This document shows positions 35,715 through 45,888 of a stretch of DNA of 64,000 nt, piece by piece; position 1 is the stretch's first letter; every line of letters starts with the position of its first letter. The position numbers and the translations under genes are program-made. This stretch comes from Haemophilus parahaemolyticus (lineage in GTDB: Bacteria > Pseudomonadota > Gammaproteobacteria > Enterobacterales > Pasteurellaceae). The DNA is taken from the NCBI RefSeq assembly GCF_002015035.1, contig NZ_MUXY01000022.1:1-64000 (forward strand). The letters are read 5' to 3'. The notes under the pieces are model-generated. The model was not told the DNA's origin and searched no databases. It saw only the letters and a program-made list of their open reading frames with translations.

Positions 35715-38216
35715 TTACGCCTTAACCACTTTCACCGCACATTTTTTGTAATCGGTTTCGCCTGAAATAGGGTCGGTTGCATCTAAAGTTAATTTATTGG
35801 CTAACTGACCTGCATCGAAGAAGGTGGTGAAAATCAAACCTTCTGGGCATTTGTTACGACCGCGGGTGTCTAAGTGTGAAATCATTTCACCGCGACGGGT
35901 AATCAATTTCACTTTATCACCGTGGCGTAAACCACGTTTTTTCGCATCTGCTGGGTGCATCCAAACAAGGTTGTTCGGGAATGCACGGTGCAATTCAGGT
36001 ACGCGACGAGTCATTGTACCTGTATGCCAGTGTTCTAACACACGACCTGTACAGAGCCATAAATCGTACTCTTCGTCTGGACTTTCCGCAGGGCCCTCAT
36101 ACGGCACACCTAAGATAATCGCTTTTTTGTCTGGGTATCCATAGAACGCCACTTCTTCGCCCGCTTTCACATACGGGTCGAAGCCTTCACGATAACGCCA
36201 TAAGGTCTCTTTAAATTCGCCTGTTTTTTCATCTTTCACCACTGGCCAGCGTAAACCGCGCACTTGGTGATAAGTGTCGAATGAGGCTAAGTCGTGACCG
36301 TGACCGCGACCGAATGAAGCATATTCTTCAAACAAGCCTTTTTGTAAGTAGTAACCGAAGTGATCCGCTTCATCGTTGAGATAACCAGGAATATCGGTTG
36401 GCACGTTGAATTTGTTTACTTCGCCATTTTCGTAAAGCACTTCATAAAGTGTTTTGCCACGATATTCAGGCATTTGTGCTAATAATTCTTCGCCCCATAC
36501 TTCGTCAGTTTTGAAGTATTTAGAGAATTCCACAATTTGCCATAAGTCTGAACGAGATTCGCCCGGACCTTTAACTTGTTGACGCCATAACTGTGTACGA
36601 CGCTCTGCATTACCATAACCACCCTCTTTTTCTACCCACATACAGGTTGGCAGGATTAAGTCTGCTGCCACTGCTGAAACTGATGGGTAAGGGTCTGAAA
36701 CCACAATGAAGTTCTCAGGGTTACGCCAGCCTGGGAAAATTTCTTCATTAATATTTGGGCCACCTTGCATATTGTTGGTACACATCTGCCATAGGAAATT
36801 CATCTTGCCATCTTTTAAGGCACGGCTTTGTTGTACTGCTGGATAGCCTGGCACAGTTGGGATCGTGCCTTTTGGTAATTTCCATTTTTTCTCAGCAATT
36901 TCAACGTGTTTAGGGTTGGTGACCACCATATCCGCTGGTAAACGGTGAACGAAAGTCCCTACTTCACGAGCCGTACCACAAGCTGATGGCTGACCTGTTA
37001 GCGAGAACGGTCCACAACCTGGTTTTGAGATTTTACCTGTCAATAAATGCACGTTATACATCATTTGGTTTACCCACACACCGCGAGTGTGTTGGTTAAA
37101 GCCCATCGTCCAGTAAGAAACAATATTTTTCTCTGGATCTGCATACATTTTTGCAAGTGTTTCAAGCTGATCTTTCGGTACGCCAGACATTTCGTGTGCT
37201 TTCTCAAGCGTGTAAGGGGCAACGATTTTCTTGAATTCTTCAAAGTCAGAATCGTACATTTTGCCCGCGGTTTTCACGTTTTTCGCCGCTTTTTGAAGCG
37301 GATGTTCTGGGCGTAAGCCGTAACCGATGTCGGTTTCACCACGTTTAAACTTAGTATGTTTATTGACGAAATCCCAGTTCACTTTATCGTTTTGAATAAT
37401 GTAGTTCGCAATATAGTTGAGGATTGCCAAGTCTGAATGCGGTTTGAAGATGATTGGAGTATCCGCCAATTCAAATGAACGATGTTCGAAAGTAGACATG
37501 ACTACCACACGGACATTGTCATTAGATAAACGGCGATCAGAAATACGACTCCATAAAATAGGGTGCATTTCCGCCATATTAGAGCCCCAAAGCACAAAAG
37601 CATCGGTTTTTTCGATATCGTTATAGCAACCCATTGGTTCATCCATACCGAAGGTACGCATAAAGGCTACCGCAGCAGATGCCATACAGTGGCGTGCATT
37701 CGGGTCGATAGTATTAGAACGCAAACCCGCTTTCCACAGTTTCACTTTCGCATAGCCTTCAAAAATCGTGGTTTGACCCGAAGAGAACATACCAACAGAA
37801 TTCGGTTCTTTTTTCTTCAAGATATCTTTCACTTTTTCCGCCATCACAGTGAAAGCCTGATCCCAAGTCACAGGCGTGAAATCGCCCTCTTTATGGAATT
37901 TGCCCTCTTTCATACGCAATAAAGGCGTTTGTACACGGTCTGCACCGTACATAATTTTGGACAGGAAGTAGCCTTTAATACAGTTCAAGCCACGGTTTAC
38001 TTCTGCATCTGGGTCGCCTTGGGTTGCCACCACACGACCATCTTTGGTGCCGACCAATACGCTACAGCCTGTTCCGCAGAAACGACACGGGGCTTTGTCC
38101 CACTTAATGCCCATATCTTCCGCATAGACACTTTTCACAGGAATCGTCATTCCCGCCGCCGCCGCTGCCGCCATCGCTGCATTGGCTTTCATAAAATCTC
38201 TACGATTGAGTTCCAT
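35715..38216 (-). CDS. napA: Periplasmic nitrate reductase catalytic subunit NapA
   Basis: The 833-residue molybdopterin enzyme reduces nitrate to nitrite in the periplasm. The start at 38216 gives the family N-terminus with Tat motif NRRDFMKAN and cut site near residue 32. The 4Fe-4S ligands C44, C47 and C51 in CRFCGTGC follow, with C79 in NCIKGY, and a Mo-site segment around CMASAAVA supplies the molybdenum cysteine. A frame extension to 38243 would overlap napD and is rejected. GGGA ribosome site. Confidence 0.97.
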   Translation of the reverse strand: MELNRRDFMKANAAMAAAAAAGMTIPVKSVYAEDMGIKWDKAPCRFCGTGCSVLVGTKDGRVVATQGDPDAEVNRGLNCIKGYFLSKIMYGADRVQTPLLRMKEGKFHKEGDFTPVTWDQAFTVMAEKVKDILKKKEPNSVGMFSSGQTTIFEGYAKVKLWKAGLRSNTIDPNARHCMASAAVAFMRTFGMDEPMGCYNDIEKTDAFVLWGSNMAEMHPILWSRISDRRLSNDNVRVVVMSTFEHRSFELADTPIIFKPHSDLAILNYIANYIIQNDKVNWDFVNKHTKFKRGETDIGYGLRPEHPLQKAAKNVKTAGKMYDSDFEEFKKIVAPYTLEKAHEMSGVPKDQLETLAKMYADPEKNIVSYWTMGFNQHTRGVWVNQMMYNVHLLTGKISKPGCGPFSLTGQPSACGTAREVGTFVHRLPADMVVTNPKHVEIAEKKWKLPKGTIPTVPGYPAVQQSRALKDGKMNFLWQMCTNNMQGGPNINEEIFPGWRNPENFIVVSDPYPSVSAVAADLILPTCMWVEKEGGYGNAERRTQLWRQQVKGPGESRSDLWQIVEFSKYFKTDEVWGEELLAQMPEYRGKTLYEVLYENGEVNKFNVPTDIPGYLNDEADHFGYYLQKGLFEEYASFGRGHGHDLASFDTYHQVRGLRWPVVKDEKTGEFKETLWRYREGFDPYVKAGEEVAFYGYPDKKAIILGVPYEGPAESPDEEYDLWLCTGRVLEHWHTGTMTRRVPELHRAFPNNLVWMHPADAKKRGLRHGDKVKLITRRGEMISHLDTRGRNKCPEGLIFTTFFDAGQLANKLTLDATDPISGETDYKKCAVKVVKA

Positions 38217-38232
38217 AATTTTTCCCACGCTA

Positions 38233-38496
38233 TTATTTTTCATCTAAATAATTTGAAATTAATGACACTACAATCACACCTGAAATGCCTTTAATTTCAT
38301 CCATTAAATCAGCAAGAGCTAATTGACGGTTACTTTCAAGAGTCACCACCAATTTTCCCTCCTCAGGTTTCTCACCATGGATTTCTGCCGTTGGGATGGC
38401 TAAAATCTCAGCTTTCACCTGTTCTAATTTTTCTGGTCTGGCTTGCACTACAATGCTACACACATACCAATTTTCGTTTTCGCTAAATTGACTCAT
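38233..38496 (-). CDS. napD: NapA maturation chaperone NapD
   Basis: The 87-residue cytoplasmic protein has the NapD ferredoxin-like fold order: [30 protein letters not shown] and [10 protein letters not shown]. It binds the NapA Tat signal and holds export until the cofactor is loaded. It lies 16 bases before napA. Confidence 0.93.
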   Translation of the reverse strand: MSQFSENENWYVCSIVVQARPEKLEQVKAEILAIPTAEIHGEKPEEGKLVVTLESNRQLALADLMDEIKGISGVIVVSLISNYLDEK

Positions 38497-38513
38497 CAGA
38501 AATCACTAAAATA

Positions 38514-39044
38514 TTAATTATCCACAAGGCTAATTGCCTTAACAGGACAAACACTTAAACAAGCCCCACAGCCGTTACAAGCGGTTAAATCTAAAGATAA
38601 TATTGCAATTCCGCCTAAACTTGGACGGAATCGAATGGCTCGCTCAGGGCAATAATCACCACAAGAACGACACTCAATTTTTCGTTGCAATAAACATTGC
38701 TCGGAAATTTCCACCTTATGTGACCAAGCCACTTCGCTGGTTAACAAAAAAACAGGCTCTGGACACACTTTTACGCATTTTTCGCAGAAGGTGCACTCCT
38801 TATCGCCAAGAGTAAAATCCACCTCTGGAAAACCGCCCGCACCTTGCTTGATAATCTTGGTTTCACAAGCTGTCACACACTGCCCGCAAGCGGTGCATTT
38901 TTCCAAGAAATTTGCCAAATCCGCCCAAGGTGGACGAACTACCGAATAGCCTTGTAGCTGGGTTTGCTCTGTTTTCAGCGTATTTAAAAATTGTCCTCGT
39001 AAGAAAGCTCTTCGTGGCAAATGTTGATCAGTTAAATCACTCAA
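38514..39044 (-). CDS. napF: Cytoplasmic ferredoxin-type protein NapF
   Basis: The 176-residue protein has three 4Fe-4S motifs (CTACGQCVTAC, CTFCEKCVKVC, CNGCGACLSVCP) and the family PRRAFLRG near residue 10. NapF aids NapA maturation. The start is a TTG; no ATG or GTG fits upstream or before the family core, and the ribosome site is weak, so translation may be low. It is the first gene of napFDAGHBC. An FNR box lies 104 bases upstream. Confidence 0.9.
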   Translation of the reverse strand: MSDLTDQHLPRRAFLRGQFLNTLKTEQTQLQGYSVVRPPWADLANFLEKCTACGQCVTACETKIIKQGAGGFPEVDFTLGDKECTFCEKCVKVCPEPVFLLTSEVAWSHKVEISEQCLLQRKIECRSCGDYCPERAIRFRPSLGGIAILSLDLTACNGCGACLSVCPVKAISLVDN

Positions 39045-39147
39045 AACAGATTTTTCACTTACAAAATACTGAATGGATATTATCCGATTTTTCCGATTTT
39101 CCCCTTATTACCTGAAAGAGGTATTTAAAAAGCTAATCTTCCTTTTA

Positions 39148-39161
39148 TTGATGAGAATCAA
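39148..39161 (-). promoter_or_regulatory. FNR box of the nap promoter
   Basis: TTGATGAGAATCAA is a perfect match to the FNR palindrome TTGAT-N4-ATCAA. With FNR at -41.5 the start of transcription would fall near 39113, and a TAAATA/AAATAC -10 lies at the right distance on the minus strand. A TACCT/AGGTA inverted repeat (39107-39121) could be a degenerate NarP site. Confidence 0.85.
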
Positions 39162-39229
39162 AGAACGATAGAGAAAATTTTGTTTCGCAGGTAAAATGCA
39201 CTAAAAGCAAATAACAAAAGGAACACAAT

Positions 39230-39805
39230 ATGACCCATCTTATTATCTATGCTCATCCCAATCCTGAAAGTTTCAACCAAGCAGTTTTGCAAAAAGTCGT
39301 TGAAGCATCAGCTGGACACGACGTTATCATTCGCGATTTAAACGGAGAAAATTTCCTGCCTGTGCTGAAATGGCAAGAGTGTATCAACACCTTCAGCAAA
39401 CAATACGAAGAAGATGTGCAAGCCGAACAGGCTCTCTGGAAAGAAGCGGATTTGATTACCTTCGTTTACCCGCTTTGGTGGATGGGTTTCCCCGCGATTT
39501 TAAAAGGCTACATCGACCGCGTATTAACCCACGGCTTTGCTTACCAAACAGGTAAAGAGACCATTGGCTTACTCAAAGGCAAGAAAATGCAACAATTCGT
39601 CACAATGGGTAACACTAATGAGAAATATGAACAAAAAGGCTTTTTGCAATCACTCGACCACACGCTTGGTAACGGCTTATTTAACTTCTGTGGTGTGGAA
39701 AACGTGCAAATGCACTTTTTAGGTGGTACGGGAATGCCAACGATAGATTATCAAGCTGTATTAGAAAATATTAAACATATTACAGAAGCAAATTTAAAAA
39801 GTTAA
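39230..39805 (+). CDS. Flavodoxin-fold NAD(P)H:quinone oxidoreductase (KefF/MdaB-like family)
   Basis: The 191-residue protein matches the NQO1/flavodoxin_2 family: start MTHLIIYAHPNPESFNQAVLQ, then FVYPLWWMGFPAILKGYIDRVLTHGFAY, which forms the FMN and quinone site, and the GTGMPTIDY segment. Such enzymes reduce quinones by two electrons with FMN. It is divergent from nap across 185 bases, so the FNR site could affect both sides. The exact member (kefF, mdaB, ywrO) cannot be chosen. Confidence 0.85.
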   Translation: MTHLIIYAHPNPESFNQAVLQKVVEASAGHDVIIRDLNGENFLPVLKWQECINTFSKQYEEDVQAEQALWKEADLITFVYPLWWMGFPAILKGYIDRVLTHGFAYQTGKETIGLLKGKKMQQFVTMGNTNEKYEQKGFLQSLDHTLGNGLFNFCGVENVQMHFLGGTGMPTIDYQAVLENIKHITEANLKS

Positions 39806-39820
39806 CCTTTCACGTTCAGC

Positions 39821-39847
39821 ATGAGGCGATGAATTTTATCGCCTCAT
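39821..39847 (+). terminator. Hairpin after the quinone oxidoreductase gene
   Basis: A perfect 10-bp stem (39821-39830 with 39838-39847) follows the stop by 15 bases. The T tract is weak. Confidence 0.6.
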
Positions 39848-39904
39848 CACAGACATTTATTTTAACATTACATTTACTTTAGCTACCTCTTAAGTTAAGC
39901 ACAC

Positions 39905-39950
39905 AAATGTGATCTAAATCACAAAATTTACTCTTTGCAGTGCCTACTAT
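39905..39950 (+). promoter_or_regulatory. Class II CRP-dependent promoter upstream of lpxH
   Basis: TGTGATCTAAATCACA (39908-39923) is a near-consensus CRP site, centred at 39915.5. A TACTAT -10 hexamer sits at 39945-39950, so the start would be near 39957 and the CRP centre at about -41.5, the class II position. No good -35 overlaps otherwise. Confidence 0.75.
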
Positions 39951-39994
39951 TTTTCGTTACATTACTGCTAATTTTAACAATTTGATTTAACACT

Positions 39995-40693
39995 ATGATC
40001 TACTTTATGTCCGATTTGCATTTAAGCAAATCTACTCCTAAATTAACGGAGCTATTTTTGCAATTTATGCAAACAAAAGCACCGCTTGCGGAAAGTATTT
40101 ATATTTTAGGTGATTTGTTTGACTTTTGGATTGGTGATGATGAGCAATCCTCACTCACCGTTCAAATCAAACAAGCTATTAAAACACTTACCTCAAGCGG
40201 TGTGAAATGCTATTTTATTTGCGGAAACCGTGATTTTTTAATTGGTCAACGCTTTGCTCAAGAAACAGGAATGGAGATTTTGCCTGATTATCAAGTACTT
40301 GATTTATACGGCAAAAAGATATTACTTTGCCACGGCGATACTCTTTGCATTGACGATGTCAAATATCAGCAATTCCGCCGAAAAGTACATCAAAAATGGC
40401 GACAAAAACTCTTCCTCTGCCTACCCCTTTTTATCCGCTTGAAGATTGCCAATAAAATTCGAGCCAAAAGTCAACAAGATAAGCAATCAAAATCTTTAAC
40501 GATCATGGATGTAAATACACAATTTACTGCTGAAAAAGTAGCAGAATTTAAAGCAAAATTACTTATTCATGGGCATACACACCGAGAACATATTCATCAA
40601 GAAAATGGCTTTACTCGTATTGTCTTAGGTGATTGGAGAGACGATTATGCCTCCATCTTAGTACTCAATGAAACAGGAGAAAAATTTATATGA
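39995..40693 (+). CDS. lpxH: UDP-2,3-diacylglucosamine diphosphatase LpxH
   Basis: The 232-residue metallophosphoesterase makes lipid X in lipid A synthesis. Metal motifs are complete: SDLHL (D7, H9), [23 protein letters not shown] and HGHTH. It is a peripheral inner-membrane enzyme. Its stop overlaps the glycosyltransferase start (ATGA). A strong CRP site precedes it. The ribosome site before the ATG is poor. Confidence 0.95.
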   Translation: MIYFMSDLHLSKSTPKLTELFLQFMQTKAPLAESIYILGDLFDFWIGDDEQSSLTVQIKQAIKTLTSSGVKCYFICGNRDFLIGQRFAQETGMEILPDYQVLDLYGKKILLCHGDTLCIDDVKYQQFRRKVHQKWRQKLFLCLPLFIRLKIANKIRAKSQQDKQSKSLTIMDVNTQFTAEKVAEFKAKLLIHGHTHREHIHQENGFTRIVLGDWRDDYASILVLNETGEKFI

Positions 40694-41481
40694 TTGATGT
40701 AATTATTCCTTGTTACAATGCCGAAAACACATTGCTGAAGTCAGTACAAAGTACGTTAAATCAAGCCGAATTAGGGAAAATTTGGCTAGTTGATGATAGT
40801 TCAACAGATCGCACATTTGAACTGATGTTATCGCTAAAAAAGCAATTCCCTGAAAAAATTTGTATTGAACAAATGCCGAAAAATGGCGGTGTAGCAAAAG
40901 CAAGAAATTGGGGAGCATTACAAAGTGAAGCGGAAATTATCGCCTTTTTAGATGCTGATGATGCCTACGAACCGCAAGCCTTACAAGTGGCTCAAGCCGT
41001 GATGGATTTCTGCCCTGATGTCAGCCTTGTTCGCCTTGATTTAAAACCTGTTGGCATTGCGGAAAAATATGCCACGCATCCGCAATTTGAATATGCTTGG
41101 CAGCATATGCGAATGACTGGCGGTGGCAATGTGGTTGTCCGCAGAGCCTTTTTCTTCGCCTGCGGTGGCTTTCCGCAAAATGCCCTTTTCCGTGAATTAG
41201 GAGGAGAAGATGGTGCTTTAGGTATTGCGACAACTAAAATTGCCAATGTTGCAACCTGTTTCCAAGATGCTGGCGTATTGCACTACTGCCATGAAGGAAT
41301 GCACGCCGAACGCCTGCTAAATTCAATTTTATTTGGTAAGCCACCAGAGGGTGTTACGCCTGAAAAAATGGCAGAAGCGGAAGGTATAACCAACCGCATC
41401 TGCCAACGAATTGAGCAATTAAAAGTAGGGTTACACAGCTCGAGAATTGGGATTAACCCATTGAAGATGGAATGGGATTAA
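40690..41481 (+). CDS. Family 2 glycosyltransferase
   Basis: The 263-residue protein has the GT-A fold signature: [45 protein letters not shown] and the metal-binding AFLDADD. It is cytoplasmic with no membrane helix. It is coupled to lpxH by a four-base overlap, which suggests a role in lipooligosaccharide or another envelope glycan. The sugar and acceptor are unknown. It ends two bases before the convergent channel gene. Confidence 0.85.
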   Translation: MIDVIIPCYNAENTLLKSVQSTLNQAELGKIWLVDDSSTDRTFELMLSLKKQFPEKICIEQMPKNGGVAKARNWGALQSEAEIIAFLDADDAYEPQALQVAQAVMDFCPDVSLVRLDLKPVGIAEKYATHPQFEYAWQHMRMTGGGNVVVRRAFFFACGGFPQNALFRELGGEDGALGIATTKIANVATCFQDAGVLHYCHEGMHAERLLNSILFGKPPEGVTPEKMAEAEGITNRICQRIEQLKVGLHSSRIGINPLKMEWD

Positions 41482-41483
41482 CT

Positions 41484-42398
41484 CTATTTTACAGAGCTTT
41501 CTGGTATAGAACCGCTCAAATTCACATCTAATTGGTTAAATGGAATTGAAATACCTGCCTTGTCAAAAGCGATTTTCACATTTTCAGTAACCTGCCAATA
41601 AACCGCATAGTAATTCGGCGTATTTACCCACGGACGAGCAATGATTTGTACACTACTTGAGGCTAACGTGCTAACAGCGATAACAGGTTTAGGTTCTTTT
41701 AACACACGGTCATCTTTTTCTAAAATTTCTCGAATAATCTCTTTGGCTTGAGCAATATCATCATCGTAAGAGATATCAAAAATAAAATCGACACGGCGAG
41801 TTTCATTCGCAGAATAGTTAGTAATCGTGCTTGAAAACACATTACTGTTAGGTACAAGTACCGTTTTATTATCACCAGTACGAAGCTCAAGCACAACCAG
41901 CCCCATCTGAGTCACCGTGCCACTAATACCTGAAGTTTCAATAAAATCGCCTTTTTTAAAGGGTTTGAAGATCAATAACATCACGCCTGCTGCGAAATTT
42001 TGTAATGAATTCTGTAACGATAAACCAATCGCCAAGCCAGCCGCACCAATCAGTGCTACAAGTGAGCTGGTGTTAATTCCAAGTTGGGAAAGCGAGGCAA
42101 TCACGACAATCAGCAGCAGTAAGAAATAGCTAATCGAACGCACGAAACTTTGTAACATTTCATCTTTGGTTGAAGCTAGCACAGCTTTACTCAGTAATTG
42201 GCTAATACCTTTAGCAAGCCATTTACCTACCACAAAAATAGCGATTGCTAGAAAAACTTTTGTGCCATAAGGAATAATCCAATCACGGAGAATGGCATCA
42301 AGACTCATTGAATCAAGTTGATTAAAAATTTTTTCCGTGGTGGCAATCACATCAATATTTTGCGTTGCTTGCGTTTCTGTTTGAGTTGGTTGTGACAT
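41484..42398 (-). CDS. Small-conductance mechanosensitive channel (MscS family)
   Basis: The 304-residue protein has an N-terminal extension, three membrane helices (about 48-68, 90-110, 114-140), and the pore-lining Gly/Ala-rich helix ALIGAAGLAIGLSLQNSLQNFAAGV. The MscS beta domain follows, with FKKGDFIETSGISGTV and VLVPNSNVFSSTITNYS. It relieves turgor on osmotic downshock. Length is close to E. coli MscS plus about 20 residues at the N-terminus. It is divergent from rluC. Confidence 0.93.
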   Translation of the reverse strand: MSQPTQTETQATQNIDVIATTEKIFNQLDSMSLDAILRDWIIPYGTKVFLAIAIFVVGKWLAKGISQLLSKAVLASTKDEMLQSFVRSISYFLLLLIVVIASLSQLGINTSSLVALIGAAGLAIGLSLQNSLQNFAAGVMLLIFKPFKKGDFIETSGISGTVTQMGLVVLELRTGDNKTVLVPNSNVFSSTITNYSANETRRVDFIFDISYDDDIAQAKEIIREILEKDDRVLKEPKPVIAVSTLASSSVQIIARPWVNTPNYYAVYWQVTENVKIAFDKAGISIPFNQLDVNLSGSIPESSVK

Positions 42399-42485
42399 TT
42401 TGTTTCCTTTTTATTGAAATTACCCGCAATTTAGGGGCTATTGTGTTAGAATTCAGGACAATATTATCTCTAAATTGATTATTTT

Positions 42486-43448
42486 ATGACTGTAGAAAAA
42501 GTAATAAGTTCAAACGTGCAATTTTTTACCATTTCCGATGATGAAGCAGGGCAACGTTTGGATAATTTTCTTTTAGCGAAACTCAAAGGTGTGCCGAAAA
42601 GTTTGATTTATCGCATCGTACGTAAGGGAGAAGTGCGCGTCAATAAAGGGCGAATTAAGCCAGAATACAAACTTCAAGAAGATGATGTCGTGCGTGTGCC
42701 ACCTGTGCGTGTGGCAGAGAAGAACGAAGTGCCCGTTTCAACCAAACTCAACAAAGTGGCGGAATTAGAAAGCCAGATTTTGTATGAAGATGAGGTGATG
42801 TTGGTGATCAACAAGCCTTCTGGCATTGCCGTGCACGGCGGAAGCGGTTTGAGTTTTGGCATAATTGAAGCCTTGCGCGCATTACGTCCGCAAGCACGTT
42901 TTTTAGAATTAGTACACCGTATCGACCGAGATACATCGGGCATTCTACTCGTTGCTAAAAAACGCTCAGCATTACGCAATTTACACGAGCAACTGCGTGA
43001 AAAAGTCGTACAAAAAGATTATTTAGCATTAGTACGAGGGCAATGGCAATCACACGTTAAAGTAGTGAAAGCCCCACTACTCAAAAATGAACTTGCAAGC
43101 GGTGAAAGAATGGTAAAAGTGAGCGAAGCAGGCAAGCCGTCGGAAACCCGTTTTGTGATTGAAGAGCGTTATCCGTCAGCGACCTTGGTAAAGGCCTCGC
43201 CAGTAACAGGGCGAACCCACCAAATCCGCGTGCATACCCAACACGCTGGGCACCCGATAGCTTGTGATGATAAATATGGCGACCGTGATTTCGACCAGAA
43301 AATGCAACAAATTGGCTTAAATCGCCTGTTCTTGCACGCTTATTCTATCCGTTTTGAACACCCCAAAACGGGTGAAGAAATGGTAATTACCGCACCTTTA
43401 GATAAAAAAATGAAAGCGGTATTGGCGAAGTTACGAGCAGAAAAATAG
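42486..43448 (+). CDS. rluC: 23S rRNA pseudouridine synthase RluC
   Basis: The 320-residue enzyme has an N-terminal S4 RNA-binding domain (QRLDNFLLAKLKGVPKSLIYRIVRKGEVRVNKGR) and the RluA-family catalytic motif HRIDRDTSG with the essential aspartate, then GRTHQIRVH. The sequence and start fit RluC, which modifies U955, U2504 and U2580. It starts a possible operon with folP, yffB and dapE. Confidence 0.93.
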   Translation: MTVEKVISSNVQFFTISDDEAGQRLDNFLLAKLKGVPKSLIYRIVRKGEVRVNKGRIKPEYKLQEDDVVRVPPVRVAEKNEVPVSTKLNKVAELESQILYEDEVMLVINKPSGIAVHGGSGLSFGIIEALRALRPQARFLELVHRIDRDTSGILLVAKKRSALRNLHEQLREKVVQKDYLALVRGQWQSHVKVVKAPLLKNELASGERMVKVSEAGKPSETRFVIEERYPSATLVKASPVTGRTHQIRVHTQHAGHPIACDDKYGDRDFDQKMQQIGLNRLFLHAYSIRFEHPKTGEEMVITAPLDKKMKAVLAKLRAEK

Positions 43449-43469
43449 CGGTCGAAAAAGGAGAACAAA

Positions 43470-44315
43470 ATGCAAATCCATTTCAAAAACCAACAAAAAT
43501 CTGACCGCTTGTTGGATTTAACTCGCCCGAATATTATGGGCATTTTGAATTTCACTCCTGATTCTTTTTCCGATTCGGGGAAATTTTTCTCGCTAGATAA
43601 AGCACTATTTCAAGTGGAAAAAATGCTCAATGATGGGGCAGACATTATCGACATCGGTGGCGAATCGACCCGTCCGAATGCAGAAACTGTAACCGTTTCG
43701 CAAGAAATTGAGCGAGTTGTACCGCTTGTTGAAGCCGTTAGAAATCGTTTTGATTGCTTGATTTCAGTAGATAGCTCAAAGGCAGAAGTATTCCGCGAGT
43801 CAGCAAAAGCAGGGGCGGATATTCTCAATGATATTCGAGCCTTAACAGAACTCAATGCACTAGAGACCGCCGCAGAACTTGATTTACCTGTCTGCATTAT
43901 GCATATGCAAGGCTCGCCGCAAACGATGCAACAAGCCCCGCATTATGAGGATGTCGTCGAAGAAGTAGCAGATTTTTTAAACCACCGCATTTTAGAATGT
44001 ACGCTTGCAGGTATTCCGAAAGAGCATATTATTTTAGATGTTGGCTTTGGATTTGGCAAAACTGTTGAACATAATTACCAATTATTGAAACATCTCAAAG
44101 CCTTTGTCGATTCTGGTTTCCCTGTGTTAGCAGGGCTTTCCAGAAAATCAATGATTGGGGCAATTACGGGCAAACCTGTGGATCAGCGCGTAATTGGCAG
44201 CGTAACGGGGGCATTACTCTCGGTTCAAAACGGAGCAAAAATTGTCCGCGTGCATGATGTTGCCGAAACGGCTGAAGCTTTGAGTATTTGGCAAGCGATG
44301 AATAGCGTAGAATAA
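43470..44315 (+). CDS. folP: Dihydropteroate synthase
   Basis: The 281-residue TIM-barrel enzyme joins p-aminobenzoate to dihydropterin pyrophosphate in folate synthesis. Loops are standard: IMGILNFTPDSFSDSG, DIGGESTRP, ILNDIRAL, MHMQGSP, LDVGFGFGK and GLSRKSM, and RVHDV at the end. This is the sulfonamide target; nothing unusual is seen in the loops. Strong ribosome site AAGGAG. It follows rluC by 21 bases and precedes yffB by 9. Confidence 0.97.
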   Translation: MQIHFKNQQKSDRLLDLTRPNIMGILNFTPDSFSDSGKFFSLDKALFQVEKMLNDGADIIDIGGESTRPNAETVTVSQEIERVVPLVEAVRNRFDCLISVDSSKAEVFRESAKAGADILNDIRALTELNALETAAELDLPVCIMHMQGSPQTMQQAPHYEDVVEEVADFLNHRILECTLAGIPKEHIILDVGFGFGKTVEHNYQLLKHLKAFVDSGFPVLAGLSRKSMIGAITGKPVDQRVIGSVTGALLSVQNGAKIVRVHDVAETAEALSIWQAMNSVE

Positions 44316-44324
44316 GGAAGAAAA

Positions 44325-44672
44325 ATGATTAAAGTATATGGTATTAAAAATTGTGACACCGTTAAGAAAGCGTTGAAATGGCTAGCGGATAACCAGATCC
44401 CACATCAATTATACGATTATCGCGTTGATGGCTTAGATACCGCTTGGCTTGAACAAGCAGAACAAACCTTTGGTTGGGAAACGCTTGTAAATAAACGCTC
44501 GACGACTTGGCGTAACCTCGATCAAGCGGTTAAAAATAACTTAGATCGTGCAACTGCATTACAAGTTTTAACCGAGCAACCAACGCTTATCAAACGCCCG
44601 ATTATTTTACAAGACAGCAAAGCATTGATTGGGTTTAATGAAACAGAGTATAAAGTGGCTTTTGGGAAATAA
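44325..44672 (+). CDS. yffB: ArsC/Spx-fold protein YffB
   Basis: The 115-residue thioredoxin-fold protein has KVYGIKNCDTVKKALKWL with a single cysteine at 10, then NKRSTTWRNL and IKRPII. It matches YffB rather than true arsenate reductase, which has a CX5R-like arsenical site. In E. coli yffB also precedes dapE. The function is poorly defined; thiol chemistry is plausible. It is tightly coupled, with 3 bases to dapE. Confidence 0.85.
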   Translation: MIKVYGIKNCDTVKKALKWLADNQIPHQLYDYRVDGLDTAWLEQAEQTFGWETLVNKRSTTWRNLDQAVKNNLDRATALQVLTEQPTLIKRPIILQDSKALIGFNETEYKVAFGK

Positions 44673-44675
44673 AAA

Positions 44676-45815
44676 ATGAAACAACAAATCCTCTCTTTAG
44701 CACAACATTTAATTCAGCGCCCTTCCATCAGCCCAAATGATGAAGGCTGCCAACAACTGATTGCAGAACGCTTGCAAGCGGTCGGATTTCAGATCGAATG
44801 GCTACCATTTGGCGACACGCTCAACTTATGGGCAACGCATGGGAAAGATTCACCTTGTTTAGTCTTTGCAGGTCATACTGACGTAGTACCTGTGGGTGAT
44901 GAAAATGCGTGGACTTACCCACCTTTCTCTGCTGAAATTGTGGATAACATTCTTTATGGACGCGGTGCTGCCGATATGAAAGGCTCACTCGCTGCCCTTG
45001 TAGTTGCCGCAGAAAATTTTGTGAAAAATAACCCAAACCACGCTGGCAAAATCGCTTTACTCATCACCTCCGACGAAGAAGCTGCCGCCAAAGATGGCAC
45101 AGTAAAAGTGGTTGAAACCTTAATGGCATGCAATGAACCCATCCATTATGCTGTAGTGGGCGAACCTTCAAGCGGTAAAGTGCTGGGAGATGTAATTAAA
45201 AATGGTCGCCGCGGTTCAATCACTGCTGAGCTTTACATTGAAGGCGTGCAAGGACACGTTGCTTATCCACATCTTGCCGAAAACCCTGTGCATACTTCTC
45301 TAAGTTTCTTGACAGAACTCACCACGTACCAATGGGACAACGGCAACGAATTCTTCCCACCAACCAGTCTGCAAATCGCCAACATCAAAGCAGGCACGGG
45401 CAGCAATAACGTGATCCCCGGGGAGCTTTATGTGCAATTTAACTTACGCTATTGCACGGAAGTAACCGATAAAGTCATTAAATCAAAAGTTTCCGAAATG
45501 TTGCAAAAACACAGTTTAAAACACCGAATTAGCTGGAACTTGTCTGGAAAACCGTTTCTTGCAGGCAATGGAAAGTTAGTCCAAGCTGCCCAACAAGCGG
45601 TCAAAAATGTAACCAAGATTACACCTCGTTTAGACACCAGTGGCGGCACATCAGACGGACGTTTTATCGCCCTAATGGGTGCCGAAGTGGTGGAATTCGG
45701 CCCTCTCAATGCCACCATTCATAAAGTGAACGAGTGCGTAAATGTGGACGATTTAAGCAAATGTGGTGAAGTTTATTACCAAATTGCGGAAAAATTGTTG
45801 ATTAAAGAATTGTAG
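44676..45815 (+). CDS. dapE: N-succinyl-L,L-diaminopimelate desuccinylase
   Basis: The 379-residue M20 zinc enzyme makes L,L-diaminopimelate for lysine and peptidoglycan. Metal-site motifs are complete: [25 protein letters not shown] and [11 protein letters not shown], then the C-terminal [10 protein letters not shown] and ELGP-like [14 protein letters not shown]. Length matches the family. It closes the rluC-folP-yffB-dapE run. Confidence 0.97.
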   Translation: MKQQILSLAQHLIQRPSISPNDEGCQQLIAERLQAVGFQIEWLPFGDTLNLWATHGKDSPCLVFAGHTDVVPVGDENAWTYPPFSAEIVDNILYGRGAADMKGSLAALVVAAENFVKNNPNHAGKIALLITSDEEAAAKDGTVKVVETLMACNEPIHYAVVGEPSSGKVLGDVIKNGRRGSITAELYIEGVQGHVAYPHLAENPVHTSLSFLTELTTYQWDNGNEFFPPTSLQIANIKAGTGSNNVIPGELYVQFNLRYCTEVTDKVIKSKVSEMLQKHSLKHRISWNLSGKPFLAGNGKLVQAAQQAVKNVTKITPRLDTSGGTSDGRFIALMGAEVVEFGPLNATIHKVNECVNVDDLSKCGEVYYQIAEKLLIKEL

Positions 45816-45888
45816 ATGCGTATTACACTCGCCACTACTCGAAAAACAACATAGTTGCTACATTTTATCTAAACAAGCGGTCAAAAAA

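Noticed and set aside
35824..38294. Long plus-strand open frames opposite napA
   Set aside because: They are antisense shadows of napA and napD with no ribosome sites or family motifs.
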